From DYCT01 sp051875715 (GTDB taxonomy: Bacteria; Bacteroidota; Bacteroidia; Bacteroidales; Bacteroidaceae), in the NCBI GenBank assembly GCA_051875715.1, contig JBJEHD010000044.1, forward strand, positions 1 to 59,855: a DNA stretch of 59,855 bases, written 5' to 3'. Within the stretch, counting starts at the first letter, position 1. Each line of letters opens with the position of its first letter. The translations under genes and the position numbers were made by a program. The notes beneath the pieces are model-generated. The model did not search any database. It had not been told where the DNA came from and worked only from the letters and a program-made list of their open reading frames with translations. Positions 1 through 9,400 of the stretch are shown one piece after another.

Positions 1-7
1 CGCAATT

Positions 8-82
8 CGGGGTGTAGCTCAGCCCGGTTAGAGTACGCGTCTGGGGGGCGTGTGGTCGCTGGTTCGAATCCAGTCACCCCGA
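8..82 (+). tRNA. tRNA-Pro (anticodon GGG)
   Basis: A complete cloverleaf can be drawn. The acceptor stem pairs 8-14 with 75-81 (CGGGGTG/CACCCCG), the D arm starts at 17, and the anticodon stem 36-40/48-52 closes a seven-base loop with GGG at 43-45. The T arm carries GGTTCGAATCC. CCA is not encoded. It is followed directly by a U-rich terminator. Confidence 0.93.
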
Positions 83-87
83 CTGGT

Positions 88-128
88 AAAAAGCATTGAT
101 AATCTGAAGGTTGTCGATGCTTTTTTTT
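88..128 (+). terminator. Rho-independent terminator of tRNA-Pro
   Basis: A stem of about eight pairs (GCATTGAT with GTCGATGC, including G-U pairs) is flanked by A5 upstream and T8 downstream, immediately 3' of the tRNA. Confidence 0.75.
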
Positions 129-159
129 GTTTTGTTCGGTCGAAGAATTCATTCTATCT

Positions 160-320
160 CCCCACCATTTTCCAGTTGTATCTGGCGGTATTTCGTTGGC
201 CGAGATGGAGACTCCGTTCATTATGATGGGTAAGGGTGTCCGTCGGGGTATCCCTATATTCTCGGGCTCGTGCCTCCTCAGGTGTGGGAGGGTCGTCCCG
301 TGAAGCGAGCGTTCCGCTAA
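160..320 (+). pseudogene. 3' remnant of an alkaline phosphatase / type I phosphodiesterase family gene
   Basis: There is no intact gene between the tRNA terminator and the kinase at 338, but two plus-strand frames carry recognisable pieces of the C-terminus of a Bacteroidales alkaline-phosphatase-like protein. The frame through 184 reads GGISLAEMETPFIMMGKGV. The next frame, about 250-320, reads YILGLVPPQVWEGRPVKRAF followed by TAA at 318-320. In family members as I remember them these two pieces are separated by some 15-20 residues, so the fragment appears to have an internal deletion with a frameshift as well as loss of the whole 5' part. The family assignment rests on remembered motifs and is moderate. 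Confidence 0.55.
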
Positions 321-337
321 GTAGACCCCGGTTGGGA

Positions 338-982
338 CTAAAAGGTATCGACCGATGTGCCGAGTCGCTTGTTGATGAAGTGGATTAGGCAGTCGGTCGT
401 TTTGTCTACGCCCAGCACCGACGAGTTGATGCAGAGGTCGTAGGAGGAGGCAGCACCCCAAGTGCGGTTGCTGTAGAAGTTGTAGTAGGCGGCCCGGCGT
501 CGGTCGGTCTGCTCGATGCGTCGTACGGCTTCCGCGCGGTCGATGGAATGTCGTTCGCAAACGCGGGCGATGCGGTCCTCGAGGTCGGCCGTGACGAAGA
601 GGTTGATGCAGCGAGGCTGTTCGCGCAGGATGTAGTCGGCACATCGGCCTACGAATAGGGCCGATCCTTCGTCGGCCAGACGGCGGATGACGTCGCTCTG
701 AATTTGAAACAAGGCCTCGTGGCTGAGGCAGTTTCGGTCAGGAATGGCCCCCTCGGTGACAAACGGGAAGCGGGTGCCGAAAAGGCCTCCCAACAGGCTG
801 CGAGAGGTGCGTTCGTCGGCCTGCTTGAACAAGTCGGGGTGGAGTCCACTGGATTGAGCTGCCAAGTCGAGGAGTTGTTTGTCGTAGTAGGCGATGCCGA
901 AGGCGCGGGCCAGTTGTTCGCCTATTTGGCGGCCACCGCTGCCCAATTGGCGGCCCAGGGTGATGTAAAAGGGCTTGTTCAT
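338..982 (-). CDS. Cytidylate kinase-like family protein
   Basis: A 214-residue protein with an N-terminal P-loop (GRQLGSGGRQIGEQLA, about residues 10-25) and the overall pattern of the cytidylate kinase-like family (Cytidylate_kin2), which is widespread in Bacteroidota beside or instead of the classical Cmk. It probably phosphorylates a nucleoside monophosphate in the cytoplasm, but the substrate of this subfamily is not established, so I do not use cmk. It is the second gene of a minus-strand pair: its ATG at 982 overlaps the stop of the upstream MATE gene by four bases (ATGA), implying translational coupling. Confidence 0.85.
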   Translation of the reverse strand: MNKPFYITLGRQLGSGGRQIGEQLARAFGIAYYDKQLLDLAAQSSGLHPDLFKQADERTSRSLLGGLFGTRFPFVTEGAIPDRNCLSHEALFQIQSDVIRRLADEGSALFVGRCADYILREQPRCINLFVTADLEDRIARVCERHSIDRAEAVRRIEQTDRRRAAYYNFYSNRTWGAASSYDLCINSSVLGVDKTTDCLIHFINKRLGTSVDTF

Positions 983-2343
983 TGTGGTATGGCTTTAGAG
1001 GATGCGTGGAATTGGCGGAATTGTCCTATCAGCATCGTGGCTGCCACTACCGAGGCTGCGGCGTCAGATGCGGCCATGCTGGCCCATACGCCCTGTGTTC
1101 CGAAGAACCGGGGCAGTACCAGCAGGCAGGGGATGAGAAACAACACCTGTCGGGTGAGCGACAGGAAGATGGCTTTTGAGGCCATGCCGATGCTTTGGAA
1201 GAAGTTGGACGTGACCATCTGGAAGCCGACGATGGGGAAGAGGAGGGTGGTGATGCGCAGTCCCTCGGCTGCCAGCCCCACCAGGTCAGAGTCGGAAGTG
1301 AACAGGCCGACGGCTACTTCGGGGATGAGTTGCGCCACGCAGAAGCCGAGCGTCGTGACGAGGGTGGCGCCATAGATGGTGAGGCGCAGCACGCGGGTGA
1401 CGCGCGGATAGAGCCGGGCACCGTAGTTGTAGCCCGCGATGGGTTGCATCCCCTGATTCAGTCCCATCACAATCATGACCACCAGAAACACCAGCCGGTT
1501 GACGATGCCGAAAGCTCCGATGGCAATGTCGCCACCGTGGTCTTTCAGACCCAGGTTGATCAAGATGACGATGAAGCACGAGGCCAGGTTCATCAGAAAG
1601 GGTGACATACCGATGGCCAGCGACGCTTTGACTATCTGCATCTGTAGGCGGAAGATACCTCGGTGGAAATGCAGTAGTTCGCGCCGGTCGGAAAATAGCC
1701 ACAGCAGCCAACACAACGACAAGGCCTGGGCCAGAATGGTGGCAATGGCCGCCCCTCGGATGCCCCACCCGAATCCGTAGATGAACAAGGGGTCGAGCAG
1801 GGTGTTGACGATGACGGTGGCGATGGTGGCCAGCATGGCCTTCTTCGGATGGCCTGCCGAACGTAACACGGAGTTCAGTCCCAGGTAGAGGTGGGTGACG
1901 ATGTTGCCCAACAGGATGATTCGCATGTAGTCGCGCGCATAAGGCAGCGTAGCCTCACTGGCGCCGAAGAAACACAGGATGGGGTCCAGAAATGCCAGAC
2001 ATATCCCGGTGAAGAGCAGGCCGATGCCGACGTTTAAGACCACCACGTTGCCCAACACGCGGCAGGCCGTGTCGTAGTCTTTTTGCCCCAATTTGATGGA
2101 AATGAGCGTTGAGGCTCCCACACCGACCAGCGAGCCGAATGCGGCCGCCAGGTTCATGAGCGGAAAGGTGATGGCCAGGCCGGAGATGGCCAGCGTGCCT
2201 ACGCCTTGGCCGATGAAGATGCTGTCGACCATGTTGTAGAGCGACGAGGCGGTCATCGCCACGATGGCGGGGATGGCGTACTGCATCAGCAGTTTGCCTA
2301 TATTTTCGGTGCCCAGTTCGGTGGGTGTACGTTGGTTTGCCAT
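979..2343 (-). CDS. MATE family multidrug efflux transporter
   Basis: A 454-residue, very hydrophobic protein with about twelve predicted membrane helices and the MATE-type opening (IGKLLMQYAIPAIVAMTASS, then SIFIGQGVG). MATE proteins export cationic drugs or metabolites in exchange for Na+ or H+ across the inner membrane. The length fits the family. A Bacteroidota -7 box (TACTTTTG, 2387-2394 on the minus strand) lies about 45 bp upstream of the start. It is followed without a gap by the cytidylate kinase-like gene. Substrate cannot be deduced. Confidence 0.93.
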   Translation of the reverse strand: MANQRTPTELGTENIGKLLMQYAIPAIVAMTASSLYNMVDSIFIGQGVGTLAISGLAITFPLMNLAAAFGSLVGVGASTLISIKLGQKDYDTACRVLGNVVVLNVGIGLLFTGICLAFLDPILCFFGASEATLPYARDYMRIILLGNIVTHLYLGLNSVLRSAGHPKKAMLATIATVIVNTLLDPLFIYGFGWGIRGAAIATILAQALSLCWLLWLFSDRRELLHFHRGIFRLQMQIVKASLAIGMSPFLMNLASCFIVILINLGLKDHGGDIAIGAFGIVNRLVFLVVMIVMGLNQGMQPIAGYNYGARLYPRVTRVLRLTIYGATLVTTLGFCVAQLIPEVAVGLFTSDSDLVGLAAEGLRITTLLFPIVGFQMVTSNFFQSIGMASKAIFLSLTRQVLFLIPCLLVLPRFFGTQGVWASMAASDAAASVVAATMLIGQFRQFHASSKAIPQ

Positions 2344-2386
2344 AGTCGTAATCGTCTTTTTTTTCTGTTCTTTCGTGGAACGGGTG

Positions 2387-2394
2387 CAAAAGTA
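2387..2394 (-). promoter_or_regulatory. -7 box upstream of the MATE gene
   Basis: The minus strand reads TACTTTTG, matching the Bacteroidota TAnnTTTG consensus. No clear -33 element was found at the expected distance. Confidence 0.5.
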
Positions 2395-2504
2395 CGCTTT
2401 TCCACCCGAAGGTAAAAGTTAAAAAAAACGTGCGGAAGAATTGGAGTAACGTGGGAAACATGTATTTTTACAACCCCGAACCGACGGGGTGATAAGGATA
2501 GGGA

Positions 2505-3785
2505 ATGGAAGGATGCATGACGCTATATGAACTGAACGCGCGTGTGCGCCAGGTGCTGGACCAAGGCATGGCGGACGAATATTGGGTGCAGGCCGAACTG
2601 AGCGAGGTGCGCATCCACGCCACCGGCCATTGCTACCTGGAGTTGGTGCAGAAAGACCCCGGGACTGACATGCTGCTGGCCAAGGCACGCGCTACAATCT
2701 GGCGTTCGGTGTTCTGCTTGTTGAAACCCTATTTCGAACAGGCTACGGGGCAAGTACTCGCTCCGGGCATCCGGGTGTTGCTGAAGGTAACGCCCACTTT
2801 TCACGAATTGTATGGCTACAGCTTGACGGTGACGGACATCGATCCTTCCTATACGTTGGGCGATACGGCCCGGCGGCGCAGGGAGATTTTGGAACGCCTC
2901 GAGCAGGAAGGCGTGTTGACGCTCAACAAAGAACTGGTGCTGCCGGCCCTGTGTCTGCGTATCGCAGTCATCTCTTCGGAGTCGGCGGCCGGCTATGGTG
3001 ACTTTATCGACCAACTGCATCATTCATCCCGGAGGTATGCCTTTCGCACACACCTCTTCCCTGCCGTCATGCAGGGGGGAGGCGTGGAGGCTTCTATCAT
3101 TCAGGCCTTGGAAACCATCTACCGCCAGCAAGCGCGGTGGGATGCAGTGGTCATCGTGCGCGGAGGAGGGGCTACCTCTGACCTGGCCGGTTTCGACACC
3201 TACCTGCTGGCGGCTCATTGCGCCCAGTTTCCTCTGCCTATCCTTACTGGCATCGGACATGAACGTGACGACACGGTGGTAGATGCCGTGGCCCATACGC
3301 GTGTGAAGACTCCTACGGCAGCCGCCGAGTTCCTTCTTGCCCACATGGACCAGACGGCCGCCTACCTTGATGAAACGGCCTCCCGCCTGGGCCTTGCTGC
3401 CCGCCGGCGCATGGAGGCTGAACACCTTCGTCTCGAACGCGTGGCCGCTTTGTTGCCCGCTGCCGCCCGTTTGCGCCTGACTACCGAGGAGCATCGCCTA
3501 CAGGACGTGTCCTCCCGATTGGCCCTGCACTTACGTCTTCGTTTGACCCACGAGGAACACCGACTGGCCCTGCTGCAACAACGTTTGGACAGCGTGTCGC
3601 CCCAACGGCTGCTGCGCCGTGGGTACGCCTGGGTGGTGGGTTCCGACGGACGGGTACTGACGGACGCAAGCCGCGTGCGCCCGGGCGAGCAACTGCACAT
3701 CCGGATGTGGAAAGGGCGCATCGAGGCGACCGTACAGACCGTAGAATTGATGCCGGACGAAACCGAACAGACAACAGACCATTAA
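2505..3785 (+). CDS. xseA: Exodeoxyribonuclease VII large subunit
   Basis: The XseA subunit of the single-strand-specific exonuclease VII. The N-terminus has the OB-fold pattern (LYELNARVRQVL, then EYWVQAELSEVR), followed by the catalytic exonuclease VII domain (RGGGATSDLAGFD, GIGHERDDT) and a long helical C-terminal part. Length 426 aa fits the family. Two in-frame starts are possible: 2505, and 2517, which gives MTLYELN and has GGAAGG just upstream. I keep 2505 but consider 2517 equally likely. The small subunit gene follows after 20 bp, as is usual. Confidence 0.95.
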   Translation: MEGCMTLYELNARVRQVLDQGMADEYWVQAELSEVRIHATGHCYLELVQKDPGTDMLLAKARATIWRSVFCLLKPYFEQATGQVLAPGIRVLLKVTPTFHELYGYSLTVTDIDPSYTLGDTARRRREILERLEQEGVLTLNKELVLPALCLRIAVISSESAAGYGDFIDQLHHSSRRYAFRTHLFPAVMQGGGVEASIIQALETIYRQQARWDAVVIVRGGGATSDLAGFDTYLLAAHCAQFPLPILTGIGHERDDTVVDAVAHTRVKTPTAAAEFLLAHMDQTAAYLDETASRLGLAARRRMEAEHLRLERVAALLPAAARLRLTTEEHRLQDVSSRLALHLRLRLTHEEHRLALLQQRLDSVSPQRLLRRGYAWVVGSDGRVLTDASRVRPGEQLHIRMWKGRIEATVQTVELMPDETEQTTDH

Positions 3786-3805
3786 AATAAGGAGGAAAAC
3801 CAACG

Positions 3806-4012
3806 ATGGCAACCCGAAAACAGACTTACGACGAAGCCATGAAACGGCTGGAGCAACTTGTTGCCCAGATAGAAGGAAACGAAGGAGGAATAGACGCCCT
3901 GGCCGAAAAACTCGAAGAGGCACAACGCCTGATGCGTTTCTGCAAGGAAAAGTTATACAAGGCCGATGCCGAGATACAGAACCTGCTTCAGGCTGACGAA
4001 GGCCAAGGCTGA
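3806..4012 (+). CDS. xseB: Exodeoxyribonuclease VII small subunit
   Basis: A 68-residue, helical, charged protein with the XseB pattern (YDEAMKRLEQLVAQIE, then LAEKLEEAQRLMRFCKEKL). Several XseB copies bind the helical arm of XseA to form the holoenzyme that degrades single-stranded DNA. It lies 20 bp after xseA on the same strand with AGGAGG about ten bases before its ATG, so the two are almost certainly one operon. Confidence 0.93.
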   Translation: MATRKQTYDEAMKRLEQLVAQIEGNEGGIDALAEKLEEAQRLMRFCKEKLYKADAEIQNLLQADEGQG

Positions 4013-4085
4013 CAAATTTCCGCGAAAAGTACCGCCGCCACTGCAAATATCGGGCGGAAAGTGAGGGAATGTGAAATATATCCCC

Positions 4086-4093
4086 TACATTTG
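4086..4093 (+). promoter_or_regulatory. -7 box of ilvE
   Basis: TACATTTG matches the Bacteroidota -7 consensus. It lies inside the longer open frame that starts at 4071, which argues that translation begins downstream at 4131. Confidence 0.6.
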
Positions 4094-4130
4094 CTTCCAT
4101 AACGAAAAAACCAACCATTTTGTGAATCGT

Positions 4131-5150
4131 ATGAAAGAAATAGATTGGAGCAATTTGTCGTTCGGATATATGCCGACCGACTACAACGTGCGTTGCTACT
4201 ACCGTGGCGGCGCGTGGGGAGAAATCGAAGTAAGCAGCAGCGACAGCATCAACATCCACATGGCGGCCACCTGCCTCCACTATGGACAAGAAGCCTTCGA
4301 GGGCCTGAAAGCCTTCCGCGGTAAGGACGGAAAAGTACGCATCTTCCGCTTGGAAGAGAACGCCGCCCGTCTGCAGAGTACGTGCCGGGGCATCCTGATG
4401 CCCGAACTGCCTACCGACAAGTTTCGTGAGATGATGATCCGGGTGGTGAAACTCAACGAACGCTTCATCCCGCCGTATGGGACGGGAGCCTCGCTCTACC
4501 TGCGTCCGTTGCTCATCGGGACGGGACCCCAGGTGGGTGTCCGTCCGGCTACCGAGTACCTCTTCCTTGTATTCTCCACGCCCGTAGGCCCGTACTTCAA
4601 GGGCGGGTTTGCGGCCAACCCCTACGTCATCACCCGCAAGTACGACCGTGCTGCTCCGCTCGGGACGGGTACCTACAAGGTAGGTGGAAACTACGCCGCC
4701 AGTCTCCGGGCCAGCATGGAAGCGCACGAAGCCGGCTATTCGGCCGAGTTCTATCTTGACGCCAAAGAAAAGAAATACATCGACGAATGTGGTGCGGCCA
4801 ACTTCTTCGGAATAAAAGACAATACCTACGTTACCCCGTTGTCAACCTCCATCCTGCCGTCCATTACCAACAAGAGCCTGATGCAACTGGCGGCAGACAT
4901 GGGCATGAAGGTGGAACGCCGCCCCATTGCTGAGGAAGAATTGGCCACCTTCGAGGAGGCCGGCGCATGCGGCACGGCTGCCGTCATCAGCCCCATCCAG
5001 CGCATCGACGACCCCGAAAACGGACGCAGTTACGTGTTTGCCCCCGACGGTAAGCCCGGACCCATCAGCGAAAAGTTGTACAACAAGTTGCGAGCCATCC
5101 AATTGGGCGAAGAAGCCGACCCGTATGGATGGATTACCCTTGTGGAATAA
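4131..5150 (+). CDS. ilvE: Branched-chain amino acid aminotransferase
   Basis: A 339-residue PLP-dependent fold type IV aminotransferase that interconverts leucine, isoleucine and valine with their 2-oxo acids. Family motifs visible include HYGQEAFEGLKAFRG, the PLP-lysine segment GTYKVGGNYAAS (lysine near residue 183) and DECGAANFFG. The open frame extends upstream to 4071, but the -7 box at 4086-4093 lies inside that extension, and MKEIDWSNLSFGYM at 4131 is the usual N-terminus in this group. I therefore start at 4131. It is followed after 33 bp by the DUF975 gene. Confidence 0.95.
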   Translation: MKEIDWSNLSFGYMPTDYNVRCYYRGGAWGEIEVSSSDSINIHMAATCLHYGQEAFEGLKAFRGKDGKVRIFRLEENAARLQSTCRGILMPELPTDKFREMMIRVVKLNERFIPPYGTGASLYLRPLLIGTGPQVGVRPATEYLFLVFSTPVGPYFKGGFAANPYVITRKYDRAAPLGTGTYKVGGNYAASLRASMEAHEAGYSAEFYLDAKEKKYIDECGAANFFGIKDNTYVTPLSTSILPSITNKSLMQLAADMGMKVERRPIAEEELATFEEAGACGTAAVISPIQRIDDPENGRSYVFAPDGKPGPISEKLYNKLRAIQLGEEADPYGWITLVE

Positions 5151-5183
5151 GTAACACATTTATAAACAAAAAACAGAAACGAC

Positions 5184-5774
5184 ATGAAAGAGAATTCAAC
5201 TTTTCGCCGTGAGGCACGTGGAGTGCTGAGTGGCCAGTGGGGGCTCGCCGCTCTGTGTATGTTCATTACCTGTGTGCTGAGCGTTTTGGTGAGTTTCGTC
5301 TCCATGGTGGGTTGGGCCTTGAGTATCCTGCTCTTGCCCTTGAACTATGGGCTGGCACTGTTGTTCCTGCGCCTCTATCGAGGCACGTCCATTGAGATTC
5401 CCACCCTCCTCGAGGGCTTCAACGACTATGGCCGCATCTTCTGCACCTTGTTCCTGCAGGGCTTGTACACGGTTCTGTGGAGCTTGCTGCTCATTGTGCC
5501 GGGCATCATCAAGGCGTACTCCTATGCGATGACGCCGTACATCCTGGCCGATTATCCCGAACTGAAGAACAACGCGGCCATCGAAAAGAGCATGCGCATG
5601 ATGGACGGCCACAAGATGAAACTCTTCCTGCTCGACCTGAGTTTCATCGGCTGGATATTGCTGAGTTTCCTCACGTTAGGGATCGGATTCTTGTTCTTGT
5701 CGCCTTACATGACCACGGCCCACGTGGCTTTCTACGAGGACCTGAAAGCTGAACAGCCGATGCTGAAGGCTTGA
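5184..5774 (+). CDS. DUF975 family integral membrane protein
   Basis: A 196-residue protein with several hydrophobic segments and the DUF975 pattern: an early RREARGVLSGQW segment, then IPTLLEGFNDYGRIF, LLLIVPGIIKAYSYAMTPYI and an ALxxS-like region IEKSMRMMDGHKMKLF. Function is not established for the family. It follows ilvE closely on the same strand and ends before a strong terminator, so it may be the last gene of that transcript. Confidence 0.85.
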   Translation: MKENSTFRREARGVLSGQWGLAALCMFITCVLSVLVSFVSMVGWALSILLLPLNYGLALLFLRLYRGTSIEIPTLLEGFNDYGRIFCTLFLQGLYTVLWSLLLIVPGIIKAYSYAMTPYILADYPELKNNAAIEKSMRMMDGHKMKLFLLDLSFIGWILLSFLTLGIGFLFLSPYMTTAHVAFYEDLKAEQPMLKA

Positions 5775-5806
5775 CGCGATAAAGACGTTTGAGCGAAACG
5801 AAACAG

Positions 5807-5846
5807 AAAAGGAGGGGAGGGCTTGCCAAGGCTTTCCCCTCCTTTT
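5807..5846 (+). terminator. Terminator after the DUF975 gene
   Basis: A 12-bp perfect stem (AAAAGGAGGGGA, 5807-5818, with TCCCCTCCTTTT, 5835-5846). The A/T ends on both sides could make it work in either direction. Confidence 0.75.
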
Positions 5847-5899
5847 CGTTGTATGTGGTCGAAGGCATCTTGCCGCGTACGGATGTACATCTTGCTTTT

Positions 5900-5964
5900 G
5901 TACGATTGTTAATCGTACTCGTGTACGATTATTAATCGTACAGCAATACGATTGTTAATCGTAC
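5900..5964. repeat. Three-unit palindromic array, family A copy 1
   Basis: Three copies of a 19-bp palindrome, GTACGATTGTTAATCGTAC or a close variant, start at 5900, 5923 and 5946, an exact 23-bp period with four-base linkers. The same array with the same period occurs at 49780-49844. This copy lies between the DUF975 terminator and the promoter of the riboswitch-controlled giant gene. Confidence 0.9.
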
Positions 5965-6078
5965 AGGGATGGCGAGTACAGGCGTGTCGGGCTTGATGCG
6001 TTGGCGTGTCGGGAAGGGAGCGCGGCCCTTTCGTTACCGACGTATCGTTCGCACAGATGTTAATCGGACGGTCAACAC

Positions 6079-6108
6079 TTGTTTTCTATCCGAAAAGTCG
6101 TACATTTG
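6079..6108 (+). promoter_or_regulatory. Promoter of the cobalamin riboswitch transcript
   Basis: TTG at 6079-6081 and TACATTTG at 6101-6108 are separated by 19 bp, a good match to the Bacteroidota -33/-7 promoter. The riboswitch begins a few bases downstream. Confidence 0.75.
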
Positions 6109-6114
6109 CCGCGT

Positions 6115-6294
6115 ATTGGTGCGCGGTCTCCAATCACACACGGAGAAGCGCATAATAGGGAATGCCGTGAAAATCGGCGACAGTACCCGCTGCTGTAATT
6201 CTCGTTGAACCCGGACACCCTGTGTCACTGAAGGCCTGCGGCCTTTGGGAAGACGTCCGAACAAGGGGAGAGATAAGTCAGAAGACCTGCCAAT
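6115..6294 (+). promoter_or_regulatory. Cobalamin (adenosylcobalamin-type) riboswitch
   Basis: The conserved blocks of the family occur in order: GGGAATGCCGTGAAAATC, the ACAGTACCCGCTGCTGTAA core (ending near 6198), GTCACTG, GGGAAGACGTC, and the closing AGTCAGAAGACCTGCC at 6276-6291. The ends ATTGGT (6115-6120) and GCCAAT (6289-6294) can pair as P1. It lies in the leader of the giant secreted protein at 6465, on the same strand, with no gene between. Repression by B12 is the usual outcome for this class. Confidence 0.95.
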
Positions 6295-6464
6295 CGCGAA
6301 TCGATTATCTTATGCTTTCGGGAGTTAGAGCAGAGATGGGAAAAACTGACAGACGTCTTTCTTTGTCTCATTACGTGTCTTGATCTGAACAGGCGGCATA
6401 GGATAGTTGCTCAATGGAATAGAAATTATAGTGATTTATATTTTATTGTTTTAACTATTCTGGT

Positions 6465-9400
6465 ATGAAAAGAATCATTCAAGCGTGTGTGGCGCTGTGG
6501 CTGTTGCTCTCGGGTGTCCCACGGTCTGCCTTGGCGCAGACGGAAGTGCTGATGCCTCAGTTCGGCAAAGTGGAAATGACGGTGCCTGCCGAGGGGCTGG
6601 ACTTCTATGACATGAAAGGGACGGGTAGCATTTCCTCGTCCAGTTCCAACAACTCGTATGCGACCATCGTGTTCAAGCCTGCGGCTGAAGGACAGGTGGT
6701 TCGGGTGGACTTCAGCATGGTGGACGTGCGAAACGACGGCTCGTCGTGGCCGGCGTACCTCCATATCTACAACGGGACGTTCGACCCGGACAACACGGTG
6801 GCTTATCCGACAACGACCGGAGGCGTGGGTGCCTCCACGCCCCATTTCCCGGTGAATGATGATTTGCTGGCCGCGCTCGACGGACAATATGCCAACCTCT
6901 CCTATATCTCCACGGCCTCCGATGGTTGTCTTTCGGTATGTTATCATTACCGGTATGCCAAGGCATGTGAGGGCTGGGTGGCACGTGTGACGAGCATCGA
7001 GACGGCCGACATGACGTTGGCGGGAGCCGGTGTCTCGTACGAGGCTGTCGACTGCTCCCCGATAGGCCAGTCCGCATTGGGACTGTTCAGTTTCTATCTC
7101 GACACGGAAGGCTTTGCGAATGCCGATCATCTGACTTCGGTGAGCCTCACGCTGCCGTTGAATGAATCGGTGGCCGATCCATCCACGCTCAGCCTGTATG
7201 CCGGACAGTTGGCTTCGCTGAAGGATGCTTCGGCGCTGGAAACGTCACTGTCCACGGCCGGCGAGGTGTATACGCTGACGCTCGACCATACGCTCGCCAC
7301 CGGACGCAACTGGTTCACCGTGGGGGTTGGACTTCGTGCGGAGGCCGCTTTCGGCAGTCGGCTGCAAGGTGTGCTGCAAGGACTGACCACGCGCCTGCAT
7401 CCAGAGGGGCTCTCGGATTGGGTCGGGGCAGAGCCGGCCACCATTGTGCTGCCGGCTGTCGTGCTCATGTCTGCTGCACCGGCGGTCTACGATGTGACCG
7501 ATCAATCCATCCTCTTCTACGACGACGGCGGCCCGGAGGGCAACATTTCTTCCGGTTTCGAGGGACAGGTCACGTTCCGTCCCACCACGCCTGGCAAGAA
7601 GGTGATGATTGACTTCACGAAACTCGACCTGTTCAATACCTCTTCCGTGGGCTATAACGATCGGATGAACGTCTACGATGGTTCGTCGGTCGACGAAAAC
7701 CACCTGCTGGCCACCTACTTGATGGAGAAGGCAGCGACCGTGAAGTCGACGGCCGACGACGGCGCGCTCACCGTCACGCTGAAAAGTACGACAGGGGTGC
7801 CTAAATCGGGTTTCGAGGCCACGGTGTCGGAGTTTACACCGCAGCCGATGGTGGTGGAGTCGCTGACGCAGATGCCTTATACGACAGGAACGGTGGCGGC
7901 CGGCGACGAGGGCCAGCTCATCCTGGGGCTGAATGTGCGTACGCAGCATACGCTTGCGCCGATCGAGGTGCAGCGTTTGTGCTTCTCGGCCGAGGGCACC
8001 ACGGTCTTGTCCGACCTGACGAAGGCCACGGTCTACTACACGGCGGGAAGCGCTTCGTTCGATTCTTCGGTTCGCGTAGGGGAGACCCTGCTCACGGGTG
8101 AAGGGACCTTTGAGGTGGAAGCCGCACAGGCATTGCGCGAGGGCGACAACTACTTTTGGCTGGCCTACGACCTCGACGTGAAGGCGGCGAATGGGCACAC
8201 GGTGGATGCCTCCGTACGGCAGGTGGTATGCTCCGGCCGTGTGCAGGTGCCTTCGGAGAACAAGCCGGCTGGCGGACGAACGGTAGAGAACACCTTCGAG
8301 TCGCAAAACGGCTCTGCAACGCGCACCGTCTACGATGCGTGGAACTATACGCACACCTGCAATTATGCCGATGCGACCCAGCAAGTCACTTTCCTTCCGG
8401 CTACCGAGGGGTATCGGACCGAACTGGAGTTCTCGGCCTTCAACCTCTACGTGACCACCTACAACGTCCCCCGCTTTGCCATCTACAGTGGCACGGAGGT
8501 CGTGGCCGACAAACTGCTGTGGCAGTTGACGACAGCCGACAAGGCTCCGGCCTTGGGCGAGCGTTACCGTCCGTTGGAAGGTGATTGTGCCTTGACGGTT
8601 GTATACGATGTCAATGGTTCCAACCAGAGTTCCTATTACGGATGGACGGCCGTGGTGCGTGCCTATCGTCCGCAGCCGATGAAACTCGAGGGCGTGGAGG
8701 TGGCGCAGGCCGACGACCGCTTTGTGGCCGCTGGATCGGCCGACCAAAGCCTGCTTCGTCTGTTGCTGACCACGACGGGCGATCAGTCACCCCTGCCGCT
8801 CACCGGTGTGGATGTGCACCTGAAGGGACATCAGGCCGACCTTACGCGCCTCTCCTTATATTATACGGCCCGTTCCGATGCCTTTGAGACGACTCGTCTC
8901 GTGGGGAGCGTGGTTGTGGATGCCGGTAGCGAGACGGTCACTATTCCGCTGGAGGAAGACCACACGTTGGCCGAGGGTGTCAGTTACTATTGGATAGCGG
9001 CGGATGTGAGTCCGACGGTTGTCCCTGGCACCGGGCTGGACGTGGCCGTGCAGTCGCTCCATGTGGGCGGGCAGGCTTTCCCTGTGGCCGATGGCGATCC
9101 CGACGGCGAGCGAGAGGTGAAGAACATCTGCTACATGCCGACCGAGACGGGAGAGGTTGTCCGGGTTGGTGCTTATCCGTATGTCTTTTATGACGATGGC
9201 GGAGCCGACGGCAACTACAGTTCCGTCCAAAACGGACGCATCACTTTTGTGCCGGACGAAGGACAGGTGATTCGCCTGACGTTTGTTTCGTTCAAAACCA
9301 GTTATAACGACTATCTGCGCATCTATAGCGGTGATGCCTCCAGCACCGATCTGCTTGGCCAGTATGCCATGTATAGCGAGCCGGCGGAAGGACTGCAACT

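Noticed and set aside
3531..4727. 398-residue minus-strand frame over xseA, xseB and ilvE
   Set aside because: It crosses three well-identified genes on the other strand and shows no family motif.
5969..6208. 79-residue frame over the riboswitch leader
   Set aside because: It runs through the promoter and into conserved riboswitch elements and resembles no protein.
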